Assembly (NCBI GenBank): GCA_022792335.1
Contig: JAAWAV010000001.1
Location: 1-50,418, forward strand
Direction: 5' to 3'
Length of the DNA: 50,418 nucleotides
DNA from: Lachnospiraceae bacterium
Lineage (GTDB): Bacteria; Bacillota; Clostridia; Lachnospirales; Lachnospiraceae
This document shows positions 25,927-34,781 of this stretch, in pieces. Numbering within the stretch: position 1 is the stretch's first letter; each line of letters begins with the position of its first letter. Below the pieces are notes generated by a model. That model was given only the letters and a program-made list of their open reading frames with translations. It had not been told where the DNA came from and made no database searches. A program made the translations under genes and the position numbers.

Positions 25927-26679
25927 ATGGAATTTAAGACCTTTTGTACGGGAACCCATACCACCTACCAAGAGATACGGATGGAGCATGATTTGATCCA
26001 CAAATTTTATGAAATCGGGAATCCTATGCAGGAGAAGATCTTGTCGATTCCGGACGGCTGCGTCAATATCTGGTTTTTATGGAATCAGGGAAAATGTCAT
26101 GCCCGCCTTATCGGAAGCGCATTGATGGGAAAGCCGTCCCTGGTCAGTAACCATGAGCGCTGTTTTGGAATCAAATTCAATGCGGGAGTAGTACCAGAGG
26201 TATTTTTAAATGACATCGGCCATATTATCAATAACAACTGCCCAGTCAATATTTATAAAGATATTACTTTTATGGAGAAGGCTGTGGAGCAAATGGGGAG
26301 TTTTGAAGAACGAGTCCTCTATATGCTGGAGCGGGACAATGTATTTGGAAAAAACCAGGTCAATACCATTACGAAACTGATTGTGGAGGATGTGGCGAAC
26401 AGAATGGGGAACCTGGCTGTCTCTGAACTGGCGCAGGCGTTAGGTTACAGCCAGCATTATACCAATCTGGTGTTTCGTCAGAACATCGGGATGCCCATCA
26501 AGCAATATTCCGGTATTGTGCGAATCCAACAGGCAATTTATGGAATTGAGAAGAAAAGCCACGACTTTCTCTATGAAAGTCTGGGATATTATGATCAGTC
26601 TCATTTTATTCGGGAGTTTAAACGGTACACGCTTTTGACTCCAAAATCTTATGACAAGGATGACTGGATGTTCGTATAA
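25927..26679 (+). CDS. AraC family transcriptional regulator
   Basis: A 250-residue regulator. The C-terminal about 100 residues carry two helix-turn-helix motifs of the AraC type (VSELAQALGYSQHYTNLVFRQ and LGYYDQSHFIREFKRY regions). The N-terminal part (about 1-130), with IPDGCVNIWFLW, resembles the small beta-barrel sensor domain of DUF6597-type AraC proteins. The ATG at 25927 follows AAGGAGGG; an in-frame earlier start at 25897 is disfavoured. The hairpin element at 26681 begins directly after its stop. It is a likely local regulator of the M20/enolase-superfamily/SSS operon downstream. Confidence 0.85.
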   Translation: MEFKTFCTGTHTTYQEIRMEHDLIHKFYEIGNPMQEKILSIPDGCVNIWFLWNQGKCHARLIGSALMGKPSLVSNHERCFGIKFNAGVVPEVFLNDIGHIINNNCPVNIYKDITFMEKAVEQMGSFEERVLYMLERDNVFGKNQVNTITKLIVEDVANRMGNLAVSELAQALGYSQHYTNLVFRQNIGMPIKQYSGIVRIQQAIYGIEKKSHDFLYESLGYYDQSHFIREFKRYTLLTPKSYDKDDWMFV

Positions 26680-26680
26680 G

Positions 26681-26913
26681 GGCGACTGCAAAAGCGGGGC
26701 CTTGGCCGGCAGCCTGACATCCCGGTAACACTCCGGTCCACGTTGATTTTTTGGTTTTGTTGCGTCGCTATTTGCCCTCTGCCTCTGCTTCCATAGAAAC
26801 TGGTCAGCGAGACAGACGACGCTATGCTCACAAAACCCGCAAAATCTGCCTATCGGACTGGAGCGTTACCGGGATGTCAGGCTGCCGGCCAAGGCCCCGC
26901 TTTTGCAGTCGCC
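26681..26913. repeat. Long palindromic element, copy 2 (49-bp perfect arms)
   Basis: The outer arms are perfectly complementary for about 49 bp. The left arm starts GGCGACTGCAAAAGC (26681) and ends CCCGGTAAC; the right arm ends GCTTTTGCAGTCGCC (26913). Inside, CTCCGGTCC pairs with GGACTGGAG with a G-U, then GATTTT with AAAATC, and GGTTTTGT with ACAAAACC. The element begins one base after the araC stop. Its core resembles that of 12342-12561. A short TTTATTT follows the right arm. Open reading frames across it on both strands repeat one peptide because of the palindrome and are not genes. Confidence 0.75.
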
Positions 26914-27191
26914 TTTATTTGGCTTTCTTAATTTTGTTCGGAATTTTCATTTCTGAGTCGGAAATTTCTTAATTATCTGAAGCATTTATGTCCATTTCCT
27001 ACAATATTTTTTGCATATTAATTTTGTAAAATAAAATCAGGATTTATTTTCTAAAATGTCTTTTAAATCAAACATGGAACTTTGATTTTACATATAAACT
27101 GATAAAATATCAAATCATAAATATTCTTGTTTTAAAAACACAATGTAAAGAAAAACACAAAAAAGAATAACGAAAAGGGGGAGGATTGGCA
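26914..27191 (+). promoter_or_regulatory. A/T-rich upstream region with inverted repeat
   Basis: This stretch is far richer in A/T than its surroundings. AAATCAAA (27065-27072) and TTTGATTT (27081-27088) form an inverted repeat with an 8-base gap, a candidate operator for the adjacent AraC-like protein. A weak promoter could be TTTGAT (27081-27086) with TAAAAT (27103-27108), 16 bases apart. GGGGGAGG precedes the ATG at 27192. Confidence 0.4.
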
Positions 27192-28337
27192 ATGGAACTT
27201 TTACAAGAAGCCCTTTCGCTACTGACACGCATGGTGGCAGTTCCCAGTGTGGAGGGACAGGAAAAGGCCATGGGAGATCTGGTGGCGGACTATACGGAGA
27301 AGCTGGGAATGACGGTGGAACGACAGGTGGTAGAAGGGGATCGGTTCAATGTCATTGCTAGGGCGACAATCGGAAAAGGCGGAAAAACGGTGGTGCTCAA
27401 TTCTCATATGGATGTGGTTCCTCCTGCAGACGGCTGGAATACAGATCCTTATGTGCTGACAAGGGGAGAGGACAGAGCCTATGGACGGGGAGCTACTGAT
27501 GCAAAAGGCTGTCTGACGGCTCTTTTGATGGCGGCAAAACGAATTATCGAAAATCCAGGAGAGACCAACGGAAACCTGATAGTCGCGGCTGTGGTAGATG
27601 AAGAAACCTACAGCAAGGGGGCCAGATTTTTGACGGAGCATACAGACCTGAAAGCAGATTACGCCATTGTGGGAGAACCGACAAACTGTCGCGTCGGGCT
27701 TGGACATAACGGGAGTATCCGCCCGGTTATCGTAATCCATGGAAAAACAGCCCATTCCTCCACGCCGGAAAAGGGGATCAGCTCCGTGAGAGTGGCGGCT
27801 TATCTGTCTGGTCTGGTGGACAAGATTCAGGAGGGACTTCATGAGATCACACATCCTTCCACAGGAAAACCTTCTATTTCCATTACCATGCTGAAAGCGG
27901 GAGTGAAAGAAAATGTTCTTCCGGACTGGTGCGAGCTGATTTTGGATCGGAGGATGATTCCCGGTGAGGACGAGAAAGAAGTGATCCGGACATTTGAAAA
28001 GCTCTGTGCGGATACAGAGGCTGCCTTTCCGGGAGCAAAGGTGGAAATTGAACGGTATTTGGTAACGACAGGGCCGGCTTCTGCCGTCAGCCCGGACAGC
28101 GAAATCGCGCAGATTGCCTATGAGGCCTGCGAGCAGGTGACTGGAGTAGAACAGACTCCTTACGGCGTCATCTGCAATACCGATATGAATCATTTTATGC
28201 GGAAAGGGATTCCCACGATTATTATCGGCCCGGGAAATATTGATTACTGCCATAAACCCAATGAATATATCGAATATAAGGAACTGGAAACTGCTTGTCT
28301 GGTGGATGAACAGGTAATTCGGGCGCTACTTCATTAA
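27192..28337 (+). CDS. M20 family metallo-hydrolase (ArgE/DapE/CPG2 type)
   Basis: The 381-residue enzyme has NSHMDVVPP (His, Asp), GRGATDAKG (bridging Asp) and VVDEETYS (catalytic Glu), followed by the small dimerisation domain with HGKTAHSSTPEKG. The GNIDYCHKP His near the end completes the zinc site. Such enzymes deacylate N-acyl amino acids or cleave dipeptides. The ATG at 27192 is 7 bases after GGGGGAGG; TTG at 27186 is in frame but closer. It leads a run with an enolase-superfamily enzyme, two symporters and an amidohydrolase. Confidence 0.88.
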   Translation: MELLQEALSLLTRMVAVPSVEGQEKAMGDLVADYTEKLGMTVERQVVEGDRFNVIARATIGKGGKTVVLNSHMDVVPPADGWNTDPYVLTRGEDRAYGRGATDAKGCLTALLMAAKRIIENPGETNGNLIVAAVVDEETYSKGARFLTEHTDLKADYAIVGEPTNCRVGLGHNGSIRPVIVIHGKTAHSSTPEKGISSVRVAAYLSGLVDKIQEGLHEITHPSTGKPSISITMLKAGVKENVLPDWCELILDRRMIPGEDEKEVIRTFEKLCADTEAAFPGAKVEIERYLVTTGPASAVSPDSEIAQIAYEACEQVTGVEQTPYGVICNTDMNHFMRKGIPTIIIGPGNIDYCHKPNEYIEYKELETACLVDEQVIRALLH

Positions 28338-28443
28338 TCTGGATTGGCTGGAGGAAAAGGGTTCTTGCAGAAGATTTTTGAAAAGGATTGCCAGAGCCCG
28401 GTTAAAAAAGATTCAGAAATTTCCATAAAAAGGAGAATGGAAA

Positions 28444-29562
28444 ATGAAAATTATAAAAGTAACCGTATATACCTGCGCGGAACCGCTCAAAATTCCTTTT
28501 CGTCATGCTTCTTCCGGACTTGTGACAGCCCTGGACGGAGTTTATGTAAAACTGACGGCTGAGGATGGCACAGAAGGATTCGGAGAGGTTCGGGGAAACT
28601 GTTCCTATTTTACAGGAGATACGACGGGAGCAGTGGTTTCCACTATCTCTACGGTGGTGGCGCCGAAACTTTTGGGGCTTCCGGCAGAGAACTTAAATCG
28701 CATTCATCTGGCGATTGAAGGAAGCGTGGAAGGGAATATGGCGGCGAAGGCGGCCTGCGACTGTGCCGCATACGATCTGGCGGGAAAGCTGGCGGAAAAA
28801 CCGGTTTATGATCTGCTTGGAGGAAAGATTCACGATGTACTCCCCTCAGAGGAAAACATCCCTTTTATGTCTCCGGAGGAAGCAAAAGCCAGGGCAGAGG
28901 AAATCTTGGAAGGAGGCTGCCGGTTTCTCAAGGTGCGGGTGGGAGCAGACAGTTTCTCCTATGATTTAAAAAGGGTTCGTATCGTATGGGATGTGATTCG
29001 GGACAGGGGACTGGAAGATGAGGTGGTCTACAGTGTGGATGCCAATCAGGCGTGGAATGTCAGAGACGCTATCCGGAATCTGAATGTTCTTGTAAATTAT
29101 GGAGTGACAGTGGCAGAACAGCCTGTCAGATATCAGTCCCCTCTCCGGTTAAAAGAACTGAAAGCGCATTGCCCAATGAAACTTTTTGGAGACGAGGCAG
29201 TAGCGACCGTGGAGGATTTTGTTCGTTATGCAGAACTGGGAGTTCTGGATGGGATTCATATTAAACTGATCAAATGCGGCGGCATTTTCAACGCGGTTCG
29301 CCTGATGACGCTGGCAAAGGCCCATGAAATTGAATTTATGATAGGAGGGATGGATGAAGGAATGATGGCGGTGGCCGCTGCAGTCCAGTGTGGGGCTATT
29401 GCGGAAACCAGACTTTTTGAGGTTCATGGGCATGTGAGGATTGAAGAGGATCCCACTACCGGACTTTTGGTATGCGGCAGCAAGGTTTTTGTGCCGGAGG
29501 GAGCCGGACTTGGGGTGACAGTGGATGAAGCAAAACTTACGGAGGTGTTTACGACTGACTGA
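28444..29562 (+). CDS. Enolase superfamily enzyme (mandelate racemase / muconate lactonizing type)
   Basis: The 372-residue protein has the two-domain layout of the superfamily. Metal ligands appear in VDANQAW, AEQPV and FGDEAV, and the opposite-face acid/base lysine in HIKLIKCGG. The usual KxK on the first face is LKVRV here, so the second lysine is arginine. That argues against a normal two-base racemase and may indicate a dehydratase, cycloisomerase or one-sided epimerase. Relatives include dipeptide epimerases and hydroxyproline dehydratases. It follows the M20 gene by 106 bases and precedes an SSS symporter. Confidence 0.82.
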   Translation: MKIIKVTVYTCAEPLKIPFRHASSGLVTALDGVYVKLTAEDGTEGFGEVRGNCSYFTGDTTGAVVSTISTVVAPKLLGLPAENLNRIHLAIEGSVEGNMAAKAACDCAAYDLAGKLAEKPVYDLLGGKIHDVLPSEENIPFMSPEEAKARAEEILEGGCRFLKVRVGADSFSYDLKRVRIVWDVIRDRGLEDEVVYSVDANQAWNVRDAIRNLNVLVNYGVTVAEQPVRYQSPLRLKELKAHCPMKLFGDEAVATVEDFVRYAELGVLDGIHIKLIKCGGIFNAVRLMTLAKAHEIEFMIGGMDEGMMAVAAAVQCGAIAETRLFEVHGHVRIEEDPTTGLLVCGSKVFVPEGAGLGVTVDEAKLTEVFTTD

Positions 29563-29665
29563 CAGGAAAATATAGATAGGAACGTATGCTCCTGTCAATC
29601 GACAGTACGCCCTATGAAGGCCTCTTGGGAGGAAAGAAAATGAAATAGAATGGGAGGTACTTAAG

Positions 29666-31081
29666 ATGTCATTAGGAATTACGATTGTAGCGATTTTGGG
29701 AATTGTTATGCTTGGTGTCGGCCTGTGGTCGTCCAAAAAGGTCAAGACTTCAGACGATTATTATGTAGGCGGTAGAAGTTTGGGGTCTCTGGTAACCATT
29801 GGTACTCAGTGCGCCACCTTTGTGGGCGGCGGTATGACACTTGGCTGGATCGGAAATGGGTTCCGCTACGGGACAGCCTCTATCTGGTATGGAGCGCCTC
29901 AGGCTCTTGGTTTCTTCTTTATGGCAGCCGTTTTGGTCAAACAGATGAGAAAGACAGGAGGAAATTTCATCTCTTTGCCAGACTGGTTTGACAACCGTTA
30001 TCACAATAAGTTCCTGAGCATTGTGTCTGCGATTGTCTGTCTGATTGTGCCGATTGCCTGGGTGACGGCCCAGACCACGGCGGCAGCCCGGATGCTAGAG
30101 ACGGTAGGCGTCCCCTATACGGTGGGTATCTTTGTGGTAGGCGGTATTGTGATGATTTACTCCACAGTGGGAGGTTATCTGGCTGTGGCGTATACGGATG
30201 CCGTTCAGTGGCTGATTCTGCTGGTGATCTTTGCCGGGACTGTTCCGTTTGCCTTTTTTTATGCAGGAGGATTTAGCGGAATTGTGGCGGGAACTTCCGC
30301 GGATCTGATGGATCCGATGACGGTCAATGGAATGCCTTCCTATACGATTCCTCTGTGGATTGTATCTGGTATTGTATCCGGCCTGGGGCTTCAGTCCAGT
30401 TATCAGAGAATTTATTCTGCCAAGACGGATAAAATTGCGAAACGAGGCCTTGTCTGGACCGGAGTCGCGACGATTTTCTTTGCGACTTTGACTTCCTTTG
30501 TGGGGCTGGCCGTGGCAAAACTGGGGGCTCCTTCGGATCTGGTGAACGACTCCGTATGGCCCTGGTTTTTAAATAATTTTATGCCTAAGTGGGTGGCGGT
30601 GATTTATACGGTCTGTATTATGATGGCAACGATGTCTACGGCAGATTCCATGTTAAATTCGATTTCTCTGACCATCACCCATGATCTGTATTCTAAGTTT
30701 ATCAATCCCAAGGCAGACGATAAAAAAGTTCTGCGGATCGGCATTATTATCTCTGGAATTTTTGGAATCTTGGCTCTTTATTTCGCGACGGCGGGTACCT
30801 GGATGACGGCCCTTTTTGGTATGAGCTATACACTGGGGGCAGGGCCTCTGGCCGGCGGCGTAGTCACGGTGGCATTGATGAAGAAAAAGGCGAATCCTGT
30901 ATTTGTTGGGATCGGGATGCTTGCAGGCGTACTGATGGGTTATATTACTCTGAAAGTTCCGGATCTGGCTTCTATCCCTGCAGGCGGTACGGTATTTTCC
31001 TTTGGCGCATGCGTGCTGGTAGTTGTCATTGGTTCTTTGATTTTTAAAAATCAGGAAGAAAAGGAAGAAACAGAAGCATAA
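29666..31081 (+). CDS. Sodium:solute symporter (SSS family)
   Basis: A 471-residue membrane protein with about 13 hydrophobic segments. The SSS features are the DDYYVGGRSLG near residue 30, the LPDWFDNRY segment and GGYLAVAYTDAVQ. Family members import proline, pantothenate, sugars or other small solutes with sodium. A GGGAGG-like site precedes the ATG. It presumably imports the substrate of the neighbouring M20 and enolase-superfamily enzymes. Confidence 0.88.
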   Translation: MSLGITIVAILGIVMLGVGLWSSKKVKTSDDYYVGGRSLGSLVTIGTQCATFVGGGMTLGWIGNGFRYGTASIWYGAPQALGFFFMAAVLVKQMRKTGGNFISLPDWFDNRYHNKFLSIVSAIVCLIVPIAWVTAQTTAAARMLETVGVPYTVGIFVVGGIVMIYSTVGGYLAVAYTDAVQWLILLVIFAGTVPFAFFYAGGFSGIVAGTSADLMDPMTVNGMPSYTIPLWIVSGIVSGLGLQSSYQRIYSAKTDKIAKRGLVWTGVATIFFATLTSFVGLAVAKLGAPSDLVNDSVWPWFLNNFMPKWVAVIYTVCIMMATMSTADSMLNSISLTITHDLYSKFINPKADDKKVLRIGIIISGIFGILALYFATAGTWMTALFGMSYTLGAGPLAGGVVTVALMKKKANPVFVGIGMLAGVLMGYITLKVPDLASIPAGGTVFSFGACVLVVVIGSLIFKNQEEKEETEA

Positions 31082-31114
31082 AGATTTCAGGAGAAGAAGC
31101 AAACGGAGGGGACT

Positions 31115-31912
31115 ATGAGAAATGTGACCATTGCGCTGGTACAGTTTAACAGTCGGATCGGGGATATCGAGTACAATGTGAAGCGGGGATGTGAGTTCGT
31201 GCGGCAGGCGGCGGAAAAGGGAGCCGATCTGGTGGTTTTTCCGGAGCTGTTTGCCGGCGGATATAACACGGAGTATGTGACGGCTCACAAGGAGGAGCTT
31301 GCGCTCCAGGCAAGTTCCGACGTTGTATCGGATATGGCGAAAACAGCGGGCGAGAACGGGATTTATGTGGTGATGCCTTGTGTAATAGAAAAAGACGGCA
31401 GGTACTATAACGGAGAATATCTGTTTAACAGAGAAGGAGAGATCGAAGGGACCTACAGCAAAGTTCATTTGTGGGACGAGGAGGCAAAACTCTTTGAGAA
31501 GGGGGGAGAATATCCGGTCTTTGATCTGGATTTTGGGAAACTAGGACTGTTAATTTGCTACGATGCCGGTTTTCCGGAATCTGTGCGAATGATGGCTCTA
31601 AAAGGAGCAGAACTGGTACTGGTAAGCAGCGCCTTCTGCCATCTCCACTGGAAGCGCTGGAATACTTATTTCGGGGCAAGGGCGTTAGAAAATACCATGT
31701 ATGTCGGGGCGGTCAACGCCACCGGAGGAGCGGGGGAAGAGATTTGGTTTGGCAGCAACCGGTTCTATGATATCACTGGGGATTCTTTGATGGAAGGGAA
31801 CCTGAATATCGAGGAAATGCAGCTTGTGAGTGTGGATCTGGACCAGGTGAAAAAGGCCAGAGCCGCCGGCTGTTATCTGACGGATCTTCGGCCGGAAACC
31901 TATACCTATTAA
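31115..31912 (+). CDS. Carbon-nitrogen hydrolase (nitrilase superfamily amidase)
   Basis: The 265-residue enzyme has the full catalytic triad: Glu in FPELF, Lys in YSKVHL and the nucleophilic Cys in ICYDAGFPE. Branches include omega-amidases, N-carbamoylputrescine and N-carbamoyl-amino-acid hydrolases. Length fits the amidase branches. It lies between SSS and AGCS symporter genes with short gaps, in an operon of amide-cleaving enzymes. Confidence 0.88.
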   Translation: MRNVTIALVQFNSRIGDIEYNVKRGCEFVRQAAEKGADLVVFPELFAGGYNTEYVTAHKEELALQASSDVVSDMAKTAGENGIYVVMPCVIEKDGRYYNGEYLFNREGEIEGTYSKVHLWDEEAKLFEKGGEYPVFDLDFGKLGLLICYDAGFPESVRMMALKGAELVLVSSAFCHLHWKRWNTYFGARALENTMYVGAVNATGGAGEEIWFGSNRFYDITGDSLMEGNLNIEEMQLVSVDLDQVKKARAAGCYLTDLRPETYTY

Positions 31913-31935
31913 GGAAGAAACGGGAGGGAATATGT

Positions 31936-33306
31936 ATGAGTATCATTGTAAAGCTCAGCGACTTTTTGTGGGGATGGCCACTTTTGATCGTTATCCTTGT
32001 GACAGCGACGGTACTTACGATCTGCACGGGAGCGATTCAGTTTAGACGGTTCCGGTTTATGCTTAAAACTACCTTTGGTAGTATTTTAAAGAAAGAAGAG
32101 AAGGAAAAAGGGGAGGGTGTGATGAGTCCCCTGAAACTGGTGCTTGCGGCCATGGCCGGAACCATCGGTACAGGAAACATTGCAGGCGTGGGACTGGCTA
32201 TCGGTATCGGCGGTCCAGGAGCCATATTCTGGTTGTGGGTGGCGGCGCTCTTTTCCATGGTCTGCAAATACAGTGAGATTGTTCTCGGTGTCAAATACAG
32301 AGAATTTGACCAGGAGACAGGAGAATATAAGTCCGGCCCTATGTATTATATTCGCAAGGGGCTGGGCAGCAGGTGGGCCTGGCTGGCCATGATTTATGCA
32401 CTGCTTTTTGGTATCGGTTATTTTGTTATGGGGTTTGTACAGTCCAATACCATTGCGGCGGCGATGAAAACCATCGTGGGTGTGGATCCGGTGTTTACGG
32501 GAATTGCCCTTGTAGTACTGCTGGCGCTGGTGGTGTTCGGCGGACTTAAGAGCCTGGTCAAGGTATCAGACGTACTGGTACCGATTATGACGGTAGTATA
32601 TTTTACAGCGGCGATTGTCGTTGTGTTCCTGAATGTTACAAAGCTTCCCGGCGTGTTGTCCCTGGTTGTGAGCAGCGCCTTTTCCGGAAGTGCGGCCATC
32701 GGCGGTTTTGTGGGCGCGACGGTGATTCTTTCCATGCGTCAGGGATTTGCAAGAGCCGTATATTCCAATGACGGCGGCGTGGGTCTTGGAGCCATCATCC
32801 ATGGTCAGGCTATTACCACCCATCCGGCAAAACAGGGGATGTGGGGGATCTTTGAGGTATTCGTGGACACCATCATCGTATGTACGGCCACGGCTCTTGT
32901 CATCATGTTTACGGGCGTCTATGACAGCGGTCTGAAAGGTCTGGAACTTACCAGCATGGCCTTTTCCGTCGGTCTGCCGGGACAGTGGTTGGGGAAAGCG
33001 ATTGTCTGTATCAGCGTTATTCTGTTTGGCTATACGACGGCGATCAACAACAATTTCCTGTTTCAGAGGGGAATGTTTTACGTATTTGAAAAAAGCAACA
33101 AAAAGATCATTACCATTGTCTGCGGTCTTTTAAGCCTTGGCGGCGCAATGGTGGGAGCTATGGGCGGTCTGGAAGTCATCTGGGGACTTTCTGATTTCTT
33201 CCTAGCGATTGTAATCCTGATCAACGTTCCTGTGGTCCTTGCGCTTTCCGGAGAGGTAAGGGAGCTTACAAAAGAATACTTCGGAAATGGACAGCACAGA
33301 AAATAG
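31936..33306 (+). CDS. Alanine/glycine:cation symporter (AGCS family)
   Basis: A 456-residue sodium-coupled amino acid carrier with the signature GTIGTGNIAGVG near residue 75 and GPGAIFWLWVAALFSM. Later FGYTTAINNN is also typical. It imports alanine, glycine or similar small amino acids. It follows the amidohydrolase by 23 bases and is followed by an M24-type gene after a 93-base gap with a hairpin. Confidence 0.92.
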   Translation: MSIIVKLSDFLWGWPLLIVILVTATVLTICTGAIQFRRFRFMLKTTFGSILKKEEKEKGEGVMSPLKLVLAAMAGTIGTGNIAGVGLAIGIGGPGAIFWLWVAALFSMVCKYSEIVLGVKYREFDQETGEYKSGPMYYIRKGLGSRWAWLAMIYALLFGIGYFVMGFVQSNTIAAAMKTIVGVDPVFTGIALVVLLALVVFGGLKSLVKVSDVLVPIMTVVYFTAAIVVVFLNVTKLPGVLSLVVSSAFSGSAAIGGFVGATVILSMRQGFARAVYSNDGGVGLGAIIHGQAITTHPAKQGMWGIFEVFVDTIIVCTATALVIMFTGVYDSGLKGLELTSMAFSVGLPGQWLGKAIVCISVILFGYTTAINNNFLFQRGMFYVFEKSNKKIITIVCGLLSLGGAMVGAMGGLEVIWGLSDFFLAIVILINVPVVLALSGEVRELTKEYFGNGQHRK

Positions 33307-33315
33307 AACCTGGAA

Positions 33316-33349
33316 ATACGGCTGCCGGACGATCTGGCCCGGCGGTTCT
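33316..33349 (+). terminator. Hairpin between AGCS and M24-type genes
   Basis: CTGCCGG pairs with CCGGCGG with one G-U, just after the symporter stop, followed by a moderate T-rich stretch. It is a candidate partial terminator. Confidence 0.35.
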
Positions 33350-33399
33350 TATCAAAATTTTATCTATAAAATGAGGAATAAAAGAAGGAGGAAGGATCT

Positions 33400-34563
33400 A
33401 TGAGTCAGAAAGAAATCGGATTTTCCATGGAAGAATTTCAGGAAAGGATTGCAAAGGTAAAAGCGTCTATGGAGGAGCAGGGGCTTTCCATGTTGCTGGT
33501 GAACACGCCGGAAAACGTATTTTACTTAACAGGGCACAAATCACCTGGTTATTATATGTACATGTGTCTGGTGGTTCCCATGGAAGGAGAGATGACCCTG
33601 GTTTTAAGAAGGGGAGAGGTTGGAAATGCCACAGTTTATTCCTGGCTTTCGGGCGACGGCCTGGTGGCTTATGACGATACGGATGATCCGCTGCAAAAAA
33701 CGGTGGATGTGATTCTGGAAAAAGGTTTTCGGGGCGGAAAGGTCGGCGTGGAATTTACTTCCTGGTTCCTTACCACAAAGAATTTTCTGAGCCTTCAGGA
33801 GAAACTTGAGGGCGCCAGTGTGGTGGATGCCTCCGGTACCGTGGAAGCGGCCAGAATGATCAAATCGGCAAAGGAGATCGAATATATCGAAGACTGCTGC
33901 CGTATTGCGGACGCTGCGATGGCAAAGGGAATGGAAAAGGTTCGTCCTGGTAAGAAAGAAAAAGAGGTGGCGGCCGCCTTTTTCTCTGAGATGTGTTTGC
34001 AGGGCAGCGAATATTACGGAACGGAACCTTATGTGGCTTCCGGTCCCAGAGCCGGCGCGATGCACTCTTCCTGGGGAGAACGGGTGATCCAGAACAACGA
34101 AACTGTGCTTTTAGAGCTGGCGGCTACGGTGAACCGTTACAATGGCGCTTTGATGAGAACGGTATGCCTTGGAAAACCCTCTGAACGGATGGCGGAGTGG
34201 AGCAAGGTCTGTATTGAAGCTCTGAATGCGGCCATCGACGCCATAAAGCCCGGAGTGACTTCTGAATTTGTGGACGCCGCCTGCTGTGGCGTGATCGAAC
34301 GGGCCGGCCTTTATGAAAATTACAGAAAGCGTACAGGATATTCTCTTGGAATCGCCTTTGCTCCAGACTGGGGGGAGGGCCATATTATGAGCCTCCAGAA
34401 GGGAGATCAGAGAATCTTAAAGCCCGGCATGGTATTCCATATGCCTCCGGCCCTCAGAGAGCTTGGCAAGTACGGCGTAGGTTTCAGCGAGACAGTACTG
34501 GTGACGGAAACTGGCTGTAGACCTCTTGGAAATACGAAGAGGGAACTTCTGATTGTGGAGTAA
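33400..34563 (+). CDS. M24 family protein of the creatinase / ectoine hydrolase-like branch
   Basis: The 387-residue protein has the creatinase N-domain and a pita-bread C-domain. In metal-dependent M24 aminopeptidases the first ligands lie in a DxG...D pair. Here the positions read LLELAATVNRYNGALMRT, without the second Asp, and the later GYSLGIAFAPDWGEG matches metal-independent creatinase/DoeA-type proteins better than Xaa-Pro peptidases. GAMHSS could supply the catalytic His. It may cleave a C-N bond of a guanidino or cyclic amidine compound. An Xaa-Pro dipeptidase annotation is possible but less likely. AGGAGG precedes the ATG. Confidence 0.75.
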   Translation: MSQKEIGFSMEEFQERIAKVKASMEEQGLSMLLVNTPENVFYLTGHKSPGYYMYMCLVVPMEGEMTLVLRRGEVGNATVYSWLSGDGLVAYDDTDDPLQKTVDVILEKGFRGGKVGVEFTSWFLTTKNFLSLQEKLEGASVVDASGTVEAARMIKSAKEIEYIEDCCRIADAAMAKGMEKVRPGKKEKEVAAAFFSEMCLQGSEYYGTEPYVASGPRAGAMHSSWGERVIQNNETVLLELAATVNRYNGALMRTVCLGKPSERMAEWSKVCIEALNAAIDAIKPGVTSEFVDAACCGVIERAGLYENYRKRTGYSLGIAFAPDWGEGHIMSLQKGDQRILKPGMVFHMPPALRELGKYGVGFSETVLVTETGCRPLGNTKRELLIVE

Positions 34564-34614
34564 AGAGGAGAAAAAATTTCTTTTTTCCGGCAATGAAATC
34601 AGAATAATATGACA

Positions 34615-34662
34615 AAAGAACCGGTGGTTCGGTGAGGATTCGTCGTACCGCCGGTTCTTTCT
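34615..34662 (+). terminator. Terminator after the M24-type gene
   Basis: AAAGAACCGGTGGT (34615-34628) pairs with ACCGCCGGTTCTTT (34647-34660), one G-U, and ends in a T-run. It closes the operon that starts at 27192. Confidence 0.8.
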
Positions 34663-34693
34663 ATGGTAAGGAAAAAGAATTTCCAATTAGTGG

Positions 34694-34721
34694 TTGCATT
34701 TTCCAGGTTCTATGATATAGT
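34694..34721 (+). promoter_or_regulatory. Promoter of the hemerythrin-response regulator gene
   Basis: TTGCAT (34694-34699) and TATAGT (34716-34721) are 16 bases apart, just past the upstream terminator. Confidence 0.55.
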
Positions 34722-34781
34722 GTGATTATGAGCCGATGGGCAGACGGCCCAAAGAAAATTTTTGGAACTAAGGAGACTATG

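Noticed and set aside
26649-26972. Short reading frames on both strands of the palindromic element
   Set aside because: They share one arginine/cysteine-rich peptide because the arms are inverted copies. This is a product of the palindrome, not of coding.
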